From Rotaria macrura (Eukaryota > Rotifera > Eurotatoria > Philodinida > Philodinidae), in contig OENT01000711.1 of the NCBI GenBank assembly GCA_900239685.1, positions 19,121 through 83,120 on the forward strand: a DNA stretch of 64,000 nucleotides. Direction: 5' to 3'. Made by a program: the position numbers and the translations under genes. The stretch's first letter is position 1; each line of letters begins with the position of its first letter. Positions 13,479 through 24,930 of the stretch are shown piece after piece. The notes beneath the pieces are model-generated. The model was not told the DNA's origin, searched no databases, and saw only the letters and a program-made list of their open reading frames with translations.

Positions 13479-14770
13479 ACACTTGCGATATCCACGACGA
13501 AGATGAGCAATCGGATCGCCTTAATACTGACAGAATTCGATCGGAAGTAACTGGAAATTCAGTGATCCGGAAGTCGATATAAAGTCCGATTGCGTACGAG
13601 TAATTTTTCACAGATCTCTGTCAGTTTTCTTCGGATTTCGAGAAAACCGGATGAAATCCGGCGTGGTTTCTTCGGCCCGAGTAATCTTCTACCTGGACGA
13701 AACAATCCGATAACGATTTCGAACGGATACGATGGGATCTCTACATTCGACGCAGTTTCCGACAGCAATCCGAGTTTCGGAAGTCTCGTCGGCCCCTAAG
13801 TAAAAAAAACCCGTTTTCTCAGAATTTCATTTTACGTCGGTTGGAATGGTTCTATACAACGATCTGTGGAGCTTGCCGGGTCCAGAGCCTATGGGGTAAA
13901 CCCAACGGGGAAAAGCATATTACGTATTTCTACGTATTTCTATGTATTTCTGCAATTCTAAAAAACGTGGAAATACGTGGAAATACTTGGAAATAGGTAG
14001 AACTATGTAGAAATACGTAAAAGTATATGGAAATACATTAGAGATATTTTGGAATACTGAATTTTTAGCTTCACTTGATTATATGATCTTCGCTTTTTGT
14101 GATTTTATTGCATTTTTGAACATCTTTGTGTGAAAGATATTGCTTTAAAAGGCAAGAAAATTTGGGTTTAAATGCTTTTGTAGATATCCGTGGCCTTGAA
14201 ATCTAGTTGACAGAGCTTCTCTTTTCAGTTCACATTACTTTTTATCATGAATATATATAAAACCACAAAAATTCTTTATGAAAGGCAAATAATACGAGAA
14301 AACAAGAAATATTATGGTAAAATAAATGGCTCTAAACGAATATGAACAGCAATAGCGCACAAGATAAACAATTTTCAATTAAAATTGGACGATCTTTGTT
14401 TGACTTGATCTGAAAAATATGAAAAGAACCAAAAAATTGATCTGTGTTTAGAACTAGATTAGTGACTTAAAGCTAATTTTCACAGCTTGCCAGATCTCTA
14501 TGAATCATGCGTATTCAATCAGTGCTTTTAACTAAACTGTAGCTATCAATATGAACTGTAAATTTATTTTTAAAGTCTCCTTTTGATTTTATTTGATTTG
14601 AAACACATTTGGAGAAGATAAATGAACATTTCAACAAGACGTTCATGAACATTTTATAAATATGTTATAGAACATTCAAGAAAGAGTGCTAAAAGCAAGT
14701 CTATGCATCATATGAAAAACTACAGCTTAGCAAATAGAACCCAATCAGATGCTCAAAACTTCTTTGGAAA
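13479..14770. other. Mixed repeat sequence inside the left half of the block
   Basis: About 13500-13800 is a GC-richer piece with ORFs on both strands but no recognisable product. About 13890-14040 is a repeat rich in TACGTATTTC and GGAAATACGTG words that recurs inverted near 27180-27290. About 14040-14770 is AT-rich with nothing recognisable. Confidence 0.45.
13890..14040 (+). repeat. Fold-back short repeat (TACGTATTTC family), copy 1
   Basis: It begins near GGGGTAAACCC followed by GGGGAAAAGC, then repeated TACGTATTTC units and their complements (GGAAATACGTG), which can pair with one another. A second copy in inverted orientation lies at about 27180-27290. The two copies sit in matching positions on the two sides of the block. 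Confidence 0.6.
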
Positions 14771-16479
14771 TCACTCAAGCTTTAAAAGTAAGGAACATGA
14801 ATGGTTTACCCTACTTCGAACTGCATTGTAAAACATGCATCGTTTTTGTCGTTTTGCTCGAATTGATGCTATTGTATTTTTCCATTTTTTTACTGTGAGA
14901 AAAACTGTTGACGTTCCTCTTGTTACTGTTTCATTACTACTCATAGATAATGTTGATGGTGAATCTAAGCGTATACTTTGTAATATGGTTGAATGATTAG
15001 TTGATGTTGTTGCTGATTGCTCGTTATTATTACTATTATCATTCTCATTATTCTCATTATTATTATTGTTATTCTCATTATTATTATTGTTATTCTCATT
15101 ATCATTATTGTTACAACCATTACTATGATTGTTATCGTTATTGTTATTATTTTGATATATTTTTCTAACAATTTTCATCATTGAACAATTCACTGTTTGC
15201 AAATGTTTATAAAAATTCGATAATACAAATCTTCCATCTTTCGTTGCTAATTTCTTTATACACCACATTTACATTTGATCAATCCGGCTAAACTAGTACT
15301 ACAATTTGTGATTTTTAATGTAAAGTGTTCATTTTCTTTGAAAGCAAAACCTTCTGGTAATGCTTTTTCTTTATTATTATTCCACCATTCGAAGACTTTT
15401 TCTAAAACGTATTTTGTATGTTCATTTATCGTCATTGGAATTAATTGCTTTATAGCTACTGTTGACGCCGTTGATGTTGTAGTTCTTGACGATGATGATC
15501 CATGTCATGAGAATCGCCGCGATTTTTGCGATTTTCTAAAAAATTGGCGTAAAATCGGGATTTATCTTAATTAACGATTATATCAGATTTTATCACGATT
15601 ATGGGAGAAGAGATGATTTTCAAAAATCATTGATAAATCACGGCAATCATTCATTCAGCGTTTTGTTATGAGTTCACAGGGATATATAAGCAACGCCGTT
15701 CAATGCATAAAAAATAAGTTTTCGAAATATTCTTTTCTGATAAATTATTTCTTCGCTATTTTGAATCAAGGGAATGCCAATCTCGATCCATGATCTGGAG
15801 AGGGCTACAATGAAGTGGTCTGATAAGAATCGAACTAGCTCACGATCGGCCAGATCGAATGATTTGATAGACCTGAGAATAAAAAAATTAAATTAAATTT
15901 TTAAAAAATTCAAATACATGTCTCCAAAAGAAGCAATGAAATAGTAGAGAATATCAGTAAGCAGGCGACTAATATTGCAAAAAATCACGATTTATCGTAA
16001 AAATCGTTGAAATAATCGAGAAAAATCGGCGATTCTAAGGTGATTCAGCGCACAATTATCGTTTCGATGAATCGCGATTAATCGGCAATTTCTAGCCGAT
16101 TCTCATGACATGGGAATGTTGTCACTGTTGGTGGTCTACCTTTCTTTTTCAATCATGTTATGTGTTCATTGTTTTTGGTCGACAACAATTCTTTCAGGTA
16201 TTTAATACTACTTTCAACACCAGACTTGATAACATATGATGTATCTTGTAACTGAAAACTTATTTCCTTTTAAATTTCTTCGAGTTTATCACAATCAAAA
16301 TTTATAACAGAAAAAATATCTTTGATATCAGTCAATAAAAATGATTGTACACTGTTTATACATAAAATTTCCAATAACTTAACGGTTGCATTACCACACA
16401 AATTACGTACAAGATGAAAAAAACGGTCATCACTATATGTCAGGATATCCGTTGGCAATATAGATATATCAACGATCAT
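14771..16479 (-). pseudogene. Transposase-like gene family, copy A (broken; N-terminal part and zinc finger)
   Basis: Read on the minus strand from ATG at 16479. The start resembles copy B: DISILPTDILTY here, DLSVLPDDIFTY there, followed by related text for about 65 residues. The frame then meets stops (first at 16270-16272), is cut by a MITE (15501-16112), and resumes on its far side with a segment ending CKCG. Next comes SNFYKHLQTVNC, which together suggests a CxC...HxxxxxC zinc finger. An Asn-rich stretch encoded by AAT/AAC repeats follows (about 15000-15145). No catalytic part is seen before 14771. In copy B the zinc finger is missing and the catalytic part is kept, so the two are complementary remnants of one family. 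DNA binding is an inference. Confidence 0.6.
15501..16112. mobile_element. 612 bp MITE with CATGTCATGAGAATCG inverted ends
   Basis: The left end reads CATGTCATGAGAATCGCC; the right end is its reverse complement with few changes. Inside are many ATCGCGATT-type words that fold on themselves. There is no ORF of note. It interrupts copy A of the transposase-like gene. I could not define a target duplication, so the superfamily is open. Confidence 0.7.
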
Positions 16480-17038
16480 GTTTTGTATGATTCAATTTCA
16501 AAGGAGCTTCGCCTACTCTGTTTTTTTTCAAATGATCATAGTTGAAATCTACCAACGAACTCGCAACGATACTTTACTAATGGTCAAGGAAATAGCCTAT
16601 GTTGAATAGACTAATAATAAACGATATGAGTATACAACACCGGCATCTTTCAATAGATAGTAGTCTACAAAAGCGAGGTTAAAATGACGTCAAAGTCTGT
16701 TCTGTGTTGCATGTCGTATCAGAACTCTTTTTCTACGATTGATTTATTCCCTAATTCCAGTTTGTTGAATAACCTGTTAATACAAACATTTTGAAACCAA
16801 ATGTTGATTGCTGTCAGTTATCTTTTTTGACATGAGCTACGCACCATCCTATGTTACTTTTAAATAGCCAAGTCTAAGTCGGTTCTTTCGAAAGATAAAT
16901 GAGAATAGGAAAATTATAAAAAAATGTTTGAAATTGATTTTGATTTTGTCTCTCTAACTTTATGATAAAATTATGTGTATTTTCAAGAATACTTAAACAT
17001 GATTTCTTTTTTTTCTGCGACGATTTAGATTAAATCGT
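16480..17038. promoter_or_regulatory. 559 bp spacer between two divergent transposase-like genes
   Basis: Copy A starts leftward at 16479 and copy B starts rightward at 17039. The spacer is AT-rich with no ORF of note, so any promoters of the two genes must lie here. No specific promoter motif was identified. A shared promoter is an inference from position only. Confidence 0.4.
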
Positions 17039-17063
17039 ATGGTTTTCTTTGATATGGATGAAG

Positions 17064-17078
17064 ATAACCGATTATGTG
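17064..17078 (+). repeat. 15 bp target-site duplication, left copy
   Basis: ATAACCGATTATGTG occurs here and again at 23477-23491, just after an A-run. It lies in codons 9-14 of copy B of the transposase-like gene. Removing one copy and everything between restores that reading frame. Confidence 0.93.
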
Positions 17079-17218
17079 GTGAGAGTTAGACGTATTTGCG
17101 TTCCTCTCACATATGTACGCTTATCTATAATACCGTACAGCGTGTTTAGTTTTCAATCCCAAGCATATATTTATATATCTCAATAAAATTATAATTACAA
17201 AGCATAAGTACAAACGCA

Positions 17219-19305
17219 ATGACATACGCATCGTACAATAAATATGCAAATATGACGAGTAAGGAAAAAGATGATTTATGCGACCATAATCACGAAAAAA
17301 TTCAAGAATTGATGATGTCAAGAGACATGAATGTTTCAAGTTCAAATTTAAATCAAAGCAGACAGCAAGTTGGTACGAAAGCACAAAACGAAGAAAAGAA
17401 TCAACATTTTAAAAGACATCTTACATCCTCAAGTGAATATGAAGATGGTGAATCGCAGGAAGATGATAATAATTCATTGATATTTATTACAAAAGGTAAC
17501 AAAAGAAAACAAAGATTGAATGAAAGAAATACAATGGACACTATGAATAACAATGAACCTGATATTATTACTATACAAAGCAAAAGAACAAAAGCAAGCA
17601 ACTGTAACAGCCGTCTGTTTGTAAACAGTAGAAATAAAAATAATAACACTTACCATTCATATAATAACAATTGTTCGAAAGATATGAGTCATCATCATTA
17701 TTTAAGGGAACGTGAAAATTATAACAATAGCTCAACAATGAACGATGACTCAGACATGAATCATAGGAATATGCCAAAATTACGTCAAAATCTAAATAGA
17801 AAAAACAAATTAAATGAATATGTTGACAATAATTTACAAGGAAACGAAATTAATATCTCTCAGCAAGCCCTGAATTTTGCTGCTGAACAACATCTTCCAC
17901 CTCTTCATGTTAAATGTACACCAAAAATAGTAGATCATCAAAATGGAAAAGAAATAATAAAAGCTCTGTTCTCATATATTGAAAAAGATTTCAAAAATCT
18001 AAACAAACATTTTACTAAACCGTTAGGTTTTGAATATTGGTTCATAGATAAAAATGGAGATTTAGTATGCCTTACCAAATATATTGAACTTTTTGTATAC
18101 TTATGTGAAACCAAAAACTACCCAACAAAAGTAAATCAAACCGAGATTTTACTATCGAAACCAAAACACCTACCAAGTCAACACTGTTTAATATTGAAAC
18201 ATGTACCAGAATACATTACGCTTGATGAAATTCAGAATGGAATTAAATTACATACTAATACTCTATTTACCATTGAAGAAATGAATGGAACAAGAACAGG
18301 AAAATCTCGTCGTATAAGAATAGAAATCAAATCAACTATAGCATAAAGGTTGGATAACAAGTGATGGTCAGTTAATCGAAGTGCGTGAGTTTCTTGCACC
18401 GCCTCGACTTTTAATGTGTTCAAAATGCAATGACCCCGGTCATATGAGAAAATCTTGCAACCTCACTTATGATGCTTGCAGAAGATGCGGTCAAGACAAA
18501 TCAGTTGGCAGTCACAATGAATGTACCATTTGCTGTCATAGGTGTAAACAGAATCATCTTTCAACTGATTACAAATGTCAGTTTTTAATAGATTACAGAC
18601 GTACTCTTCTTCTTCAATTAAAACAAAAACCTTACTTATTGCCTCCTGATGTTCAACTGTTCATTCCAACTGAATGTCGTGAACGTGGGGATAAAAACAA
18701 TGAAATTGTAAGTAAAAAAGTCTCAAAAAGTAATATTTCAGCATCTAGTAATACACGTAATGATCTAAATCAACCATCGTCATTTAATGTTAACTCACAT
18801 ATTTGGCCGTCATTAGAAAAACATCAAACTAATTATATAAGTTCCGCAGCAGAAGAATCACTGTGGAATGAAATAAGAAATAAACAATCGGAAATTGAAA
18901 GTTTGAAAGAAGAATTCAACAATAAAATACAACAATGCCAAATTAGATACGATGATAACATTAGAAAAGTTAAATCCGTTTTACAAATAATGGCAGCTCA
19001 GACGAAATATCAAAATGAAAACATTGAACGATGTTATGCAATATTAGATGACTTCATTCCGCTATTATCATCAACATTAACATTTTTTCAAAAGATCAAT
19101 TCAATTTATGCCAAATAAAATGTTTCAAATGAAAACAACAGCGAAGCAAATCAAGTATTAAATTTCATTTCGAACTCAATCGAATGCATGAAGGAGCGGC
19201 ATAATACTTTTATATCAAGTCGAAAATCTCTTCACAGCCTCGTCGATCAACAAGGTCAGCTTTTATTACAAGCAGTAAATAATTTAGAATTAAACCATGA
19301 ATAGT
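17219..19305 (+). pseudogene. Non-LTR ORF1 (gag-like, zinc knuckles), one frameshift and one stop
   Basis: It starts at ATG 17219. The N-terminal third is polar and Asn/Lys/Ser-rich. A middle region (about 17850-18340) resembles the RNA-binding part of such proteins. One frameshift near 18345 moves the frame into a cysteine-rich region: CSKCNDPGHMRKSC (CX2CX4HX4C), then CRRCGQDKS with a following His and Cys, then CHRCKQNH. A predicted coiled coil follows (about 18860-19000). An in-frame TAA at 19116-19118 interrupts it, after which the same frame stays open to TAG at 19303-19305. The end overlaps the ORF2 start in ATGAATAG, 9 nt counting both codons, which supports reading through these defects as one original ORF. 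Role by family: binds the element's RNA to form the particle. Confidence 0.8.
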
Positions 19306-22272
19306 ACAACCTTTCATTATTCTAAGCCGATTATATCCTCTCAAACAGTTAATTCATACAAAGGAAAAACTAATGAAAAGAAACTCTTATTAGAAATGAT
19401 AAATGAATGGAACTCTCGTACATCAATATCTCTTCTATCCAATAAATGGAGAAAAGTTAGACCCCATTCCCCTAAACAGAATTTACTTTTTTTACTGTAC
19501 AATGTTGAAGGACTAAATACTCATGCTGCGGATGTGGATTTATTACTTTACAATTATCATCCACATATTTGTATTCTCACAGGTGTAGGTGCTGCTGTGC
19601 GTAAGCAAACGACTTTTCCAAACTATTTTTTAATCTCTCAACCTGGAACGAATTCTTATGGAGGAGTAATGATTCTTTATCAACAACACTTAGAATGCAA
19701 ATTAATTGAAAAAAATACAAACTTCTTAATGATAAAATTAACTTCCAATCATAATCGTATACATGTCGGAGCTATCTATGTCCCTCCAAACTCTCTTCCT
19801 CCTTTAAACTTGTTGTCTAAATATCGAAACAAATCTTTCTATATCTTTGGTGACTTTAATGCGAAACATGTAAACTGGGATTGTAAAATGAACAATGCAA
19901 GTGGAATTCACTTACAAAATTGGTTAGAATCAACCGGTAATGAAATAATAAAACCAAGTAAGTGCACATCAAAACGATCTGAATCAATTATTGATTTTGC
20001 GATTACTCACGATGCAAATGTATGGTCATCAGAAGTATTAAATGAAGGGACTTCTGATCATTTCCCAATTTTATTTCAATCCCCCATAGGAAAAAAGGAT
20101 GATATTTTTTTTAGAAAAACTAACTGGAAAATATTTAACTTTTTTCTTCTTCTTATATATGAACACTGGATGTCATTAGTCTACAATCTGGATGAGCAGG
20201 CATTCTTCTCACTTTTCTCTTTATTTCTATCATCTCTATGGGATAAGTGAAGTATATACGAAAATGCTTCAAAATTTCGTACGCCATGGCCACCGGAGTT
20301 AGTTCTCATGGCTAAATCAGTGAATCGTGCTAGAAGAAGGTATAGAAGAAATAAAACTGATACTAAACTACAATACTACCTATCATTAAAAGAAATATTT
20401 ATAGATCAACGAACACAAGTTTTATATGAAAAAAGAGAGCAAAAACTAGAATGGATTACTCAAGGACACAACTTATGGAAATTCGTTAAACCCTCATTCC
20501 ACGAATATTCTCCTCAATTCAAAGGGATTAAAAAAGGATCTGAAACAATAACAGATGATACGAAAATTGTTGAAATACTTGCTAATTACTTTGAAAAACA
20601 TTTCCAGGAACCAATGCACGACGAATTCAATAATGAACATATACTTGCAATAAAAACATTTGAACAAATAGAGTATCTTCCAAATATACCATTGGAAACA
20701 GTTACAATGAATGAAGTTCAACTAGAATGGAAAAGTTTTAAACCAAAAAAGTCGAGTGACAGTGCAGGTATATCAGCGTTTATGTTAAAACAACTCCCAA
20801 TGGAATATTTAGGAATTATGACAGTATTATTCAACAAGTGTGCCACAAAAAGAAACTTTTTTGAGGAAAATAAACATGCTAAGGTGATATGTTTGTCTAA
20901 AGACGGGCTATACCCAACCGAAAATAAACTAAGACCTATATCACTACTACCTAACATAGGTAAATGGTATGAAAGAATTATTCATAAAAGAATTCTAAAA
21001 TGGTGTAAAGATAATAACATATACGTGGATGAACAGTCTGGATTTACTCCTGAAAGAAGACTACAAACTAGAATCATTTCAATAATAGAAGATATTCGAT
21101 TAACTATTACAGCATGTAACAGGCCTGCTCTATGTATTTTCGTTGATTTTCTTTCAGCTTTTGACAGAATGTGGTTTCCTGCACTGATATCTACCCTATA
21201 TAAACTTGAAATGCCTCTATCCTACATTAAATGGATTGCCTCTTGGTTAAAGAATAGAACTTTAGCAATACACTATGGTGATACAATCTCAAGAACAATT
21301 AATATGCATGTTGGAGCACCTCAAGGATCGATTTTAGCCGCAACTTTATTTAGACTGCATGTTCATTACTTACCAGCAGTCTTCTTCCAATTAACAACAC
21401 ATCTTTTTGCGGATGATTTGGCAATTCTGATAACAGGTTCACTTGAAAAGAAATTTTCGCATAACCTTGTCGAACTAGAGGAAAGAGCGAAACAGGTAAT
21501 GAATATACTTGAAAAATACTCTGTTGACATTCTTTTACCAGTAAATATCAATAAGACTAAAGCATTATTAATTCATAACGTTGTTGCACCAAAATTACCA
21601 AATATAGAATATAAAAATCAGAAAACTGAATTAGTACATTCCTACAAATATCTTGGAGTCACAACTACACAAAAACTTGGTTGGGGTAAATATATCGACA
21701 ATAAACTAAACAAAATTAAAAACATTTATAATGCAATGAAATTACTTTTCCATAATATCCCCAAAAGCATATTGAAACTTCGTCGTAGAATATTTTTAGC
21801 GTTCTCATTGCCTCGTTTTCTCTGGTTAATAACGACTTGGTTCTTCTTTTCCGAAAATCAAAAACAGAAAATCACAAAAACTTTCATCACTGGATTAAAA
21901 ATAGTTTATGGATTGTATGGGTGGGACGATTTTACCACACTAGTTCTTTGTCGAGAGAAAACTTTATTAGATTACATTTATTCATATTGGTCACGTTTTT
22001 CAATTCATCTTGAGAAATCCCTTGAAGCTACCTCATATCAACACACATGGACGGCTTTTCAAACATTAAGCAAACTAGATAAATCACAATATAAAAATCT
22101 AGGATTCAGAAAAAACAATAAATTTTTAAATAGGCTAGTAGAAAGAGTAAAACATAGTAAAGAAGATTGGTTAAAATTCCAGATAAATCACACACCGCAA
22201 CATGAAATATTTAAAAAATCAACATATTATGTGAACATGTTTGTCTATAAATATCTTTTACTTCAATCTTAA
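19297..22272 (+). pseudogene. Non-LTR ORF2 (APE endonuclease and reverse transcriptase), one in-frame stop
   Basis: The start ATG at 19297 overlaps the end of ORF1. Residues about 65-290 are an exonuclease-endonuclease-phosphatase domain with GDFNAKH and SDHFPI. The expected catalytic Glu of the first motif is Gly here (ICILTGVG at about 19570), so nicking is probably lost. TGA at 20248-20250 is a single in-frame stop; the frame continues into the reverse transcriptase, with RPISLLP, FVDFLSAFD, GAPQGSIL and the catalytic FADD (21408-21419). There is no RNase H or CCHC tail that I recognise. Role by family: target-primed reverse transcription of the element RNA. The stop and the lost Glu make it inactive, though the decay is slight. 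Confidence 0.88.
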
Positions 22273-22590
22273 ATGTTTACTCATTAGGCGTTAAAACGGA
22301 CAAATGAAGTTTTATAACAATAGATGTCTCTCTATCCCTTATGTATTCATAAAATATGTACCTGTAAATCATACATTATCTTTTTATTCTATGTAACGTT
22401 GCCATAACATCTATCTTGTATGTTAAAATGAAATGATACTCCTACGTTATGTTTACTTCTCTTATTTTGTTTGTTTGAAAGACAATTATAAACATCACTG
22501 ATGTACCTCTTTATTTCTTCATTTCTCTATCTTTAGTATTAGTTCTTTTTCTTCTTTCTTCTTTTTCTTACGTTTGAACATGTGAACCAG

Positions 22591-23435
22591 GAATACCGGC
22601 TAGAATGTCCTTTAGAAAATGTCCTTTACGAAATGTCCTCGGGATATGGTCCTCGGAAAAAATTTCCCTGAAATTTGGTCCTTCAAAAAATGTCCTTCAG
22701 GATAAATGTCCTTCATGAAAAATGTCCTCGGGGAATGGTCCTTTATATGAAAAAGTTCTTTATCAATAGGGCTGTCGTTAGCATTAGTATTAAATAATAA
22801 TATTTTTATAATAATACTAATTCAAATTAATGGGAATGCTTAAAATTATTTTTAGCACTATAACACAAAAGAATTAAGTTATTGTTTTAACTCTAATGGA
22901 AAAACACTAAAAAGAGCATTAGTTAGTACAATGCTAGTGCTAGTACTAAGCCGACACCCCTAGTCGTCAATTTTTGTTTAAATATGTTACTGAAATGTAG
23001 ATGACGCTGTGGTTCAAACATACTCCGAGAGATACTGAAGTCTGGAATGTACCCTCGTTCATAACAATCAAAGTCCAGAATTGCTGAACAACGAACCATA
23101 GAATTATGTAATCGATGTAGCAATAACCAAATTACACCGAAAGATTTATTACGCGGACTATTGTTTTTTGTTGCGAATGAAAAATAAAATGAACTTTAAT
23201 CCGTTATAATAAACTAAACTGCATTATAAACATAATCATCTGGCATTATTGTAATTTTGGTGAGAGGACACTTTCATAATGGAGGACATTTTTTCCAAGG
23301 ACTAAATCAGAAAGGACCATGTTCCAAAGACATTTTTTCCCAAGGAAATTTTGTCTGAAGGACTTTATTGCGAGGACCAAATCCCGAGGACATTTCGAAA
23401 AGGACATTTTTACAAGGATATTCTAGACTGTTACC
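22591..23435. mobile_element. 845 bp MITE with 8 bp target duplication (hAT-like)
   Basis: TGAACCAG stands at 22583-22590 and 23436-23443. Inward, both ends share CTAGAAT(G/A)TCCTT and continue with repeated AAATGTCCT words in opposite orientation. There is no ORF of note. An 8 bp duplication fits hAT-type elements, an inference from length alone. It sits in the 3' untranslated part of the non-LTR element, so it is younger than that insertion or came in with it. Confidence 0.85.
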
Positions 23436-23476
23436 TGAACCAGTATAAGGCACATTACAATAAATGTTAAAAAAAA

Positions 23477-23491
23477 ATAACCGATTATGTG
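23477..23491 (+). repeat. 15 bp target-site duplication, right copy
   Basis: Second copy of ATAACCGATTATGTG, following the A-run of the non-LTR element. The transposase-like frame continues from here without loss of a base. Confidence 0.93.
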
Positions 23492-23817
23492 ACTTGTCGG
23501 TATTGCCTGATGATATTTTCACATATTGTAGCGATAAATTGTTTCAAATGGTTCATGCTTTAGTTGGAAGTGACATTGCCGAAATATTAAAATTACAATC
23601 AATCAATTCCACACGTTCATTTATGAACACAGAAAATGCATTGACTATTTTTCAATTAAGTATTTCTGAATTATCATTGATTAAAGAGAGGTCATGTTTT
23701 AAATTATCAAACGGCGATTTCATCATGAAAATTAGTATCGTAAATGGTTTAAAATATCTTACTTCTATACTTAAATCAAAACAAAATGATGAACAAGCAA
23801 AAATGGTTGGCAATACT

Positions 23818-24134
23818 AATACCCATGTAGCCGATAATGCAAAATAATGGACATTATTTTACATTATTTTTCCCAAATAATGTACATAATGTAATGATAA
23901 TGCAACCTATTTCATGCATTTCATTGCATTATTCGTCAAATAATGGAAAAAATGTTGGGTAATCCATTGTTGTCCAATTAATTAGTGCCAATTTTAACAT
24001 TATTTATTTCTAATGCATGATAATGCATNGAAATGCATGAAATAGGTTGCATTATCATTACATTATGTACATTATTTGGGAAAAATAATGTAAAATAATG
24101 TCCATTAAATTGCATTATCGGCTACATTGGTATT
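23818..24134. mobile_element. 317 bp fold-back MITE, with an assembly 'n' at its centre
   Basis: The ends are AATACCCATGTAGCCG on the left and the reverse complement of AATACCAATGTAGCCG on the right, and most of the element folds on itself. The unknown base at 24030 lies near the inner end of the palindrome, where assemblers often fail. It interrupts copy B of the transposase-like gene. Confidence 0.8.
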
Positions 24135-24344
24135 GATAATAGATATTACGATTTAATCAATCGTAATCCATTACTGGAATCATTAGTTTCTTGGTATGAT
24201 CAACGACAACAACAAGATATTGATATCAATCAAAGAACATTTTTATCCTCATTGATCGATAATATAATCAATAATTTATCAAAATCAAGAAACCAATATC
24301 GTTATAATGATTGTGTCAAACGATTTGCTGTTAGCTTCTGGGTC

Positions 24345-24930
24345 ATTCATAAAAGATGACCGATAAAAGACAGGTGTCAATGAAAATTTGTTAGACATCT
24401 GAACGATTAATATGGGCGTTTTCTTTTCTTAGTGTATAACCTTCAGTGTAATTTTAAGACTCCAATTGAAAATGATTATAGTGCTAAAACAAAGGAAGAT
24501 TATCATACACGAATATCTATTTGTTTTCAATAGCAACAGTGTGATAACTATTAATTTTTCGTGTTGTTAGCGTTGAGCTCCATTTTAGTATGCTTGATCA
24601 TTTTTCTTTTGCTGCTCGGAAAAATTTATTGTCTTTAGAAAATAAAACTATAATTCCATGTGCATTCATTTTTTTTATGAATTATGTATTTCATCTTTTT
24701 TTCTTATTATATGCATTTGTTTCTATTTCTAGTAATATATTGGTTGAATGAATTGTTATTGAATAAAATGAGAGTGAAATAGTTTAATAAGCAGGTTTCT
24801 TCTATAATTGTTTTTACATTAAATGCCAATGAAGGAAAAGGAATAACGAAACTTGAAAAATCTGAACATATGATAGAGCGGAGCTCATAAAAGGCGATTT
24901 TAGTTTGCACATCCTTGATGGATGATTCCT
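24345..24930. other. Unexplained 0.6 kb inside copy B
   Basis: Coding similarity stops near 24345 (FAVSFWVI) and resumes near 24930 (YILGGKLTYDF). The two edges would meet in a plausible protein. It could be a degenerate intron or an old insertion. It has no inverted ends or duplicated flanks that I can see. Confidence 0.4.

Larger units (their letters stand above)
17079..23476 (+). mobile_element. Full-length APE-type non-LTR (LINE) retrotransposon
   Basis: Both edges are fixed by the 15 bp duplication and a short 3' A-run (about 23469-23476). Without the nested 845 bp MITE and its 8 bp duplication the element is about 5.5 kb. It has a 140 bp 5' leader, ORF1 with zinc knuckles, and ORF2 with endonuclease and reverse transcriptase, overlapping ORF1. 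The layout fits the Jockey/I-type clades; I cannot place it more precisely. It is nearly intact but carries a frameshift and two in-frame stops. It jumped into the start of copy B of the transposase-like gene. Confidence 0.9.

Noticed and set aside
13590-13799. Overlapping ORFs on both strands in a GC-richer piece
   Set aside because: Open frames on both strands are expected from the base composition. The content matches nothing.
15000-15150. Minus-strand poly-Asn ORF with AAT/AAC repeats as an independent gene
   Set aside because: It is a simple-sequence expansion within the remains of transposase-like copy A, not a separate gene.
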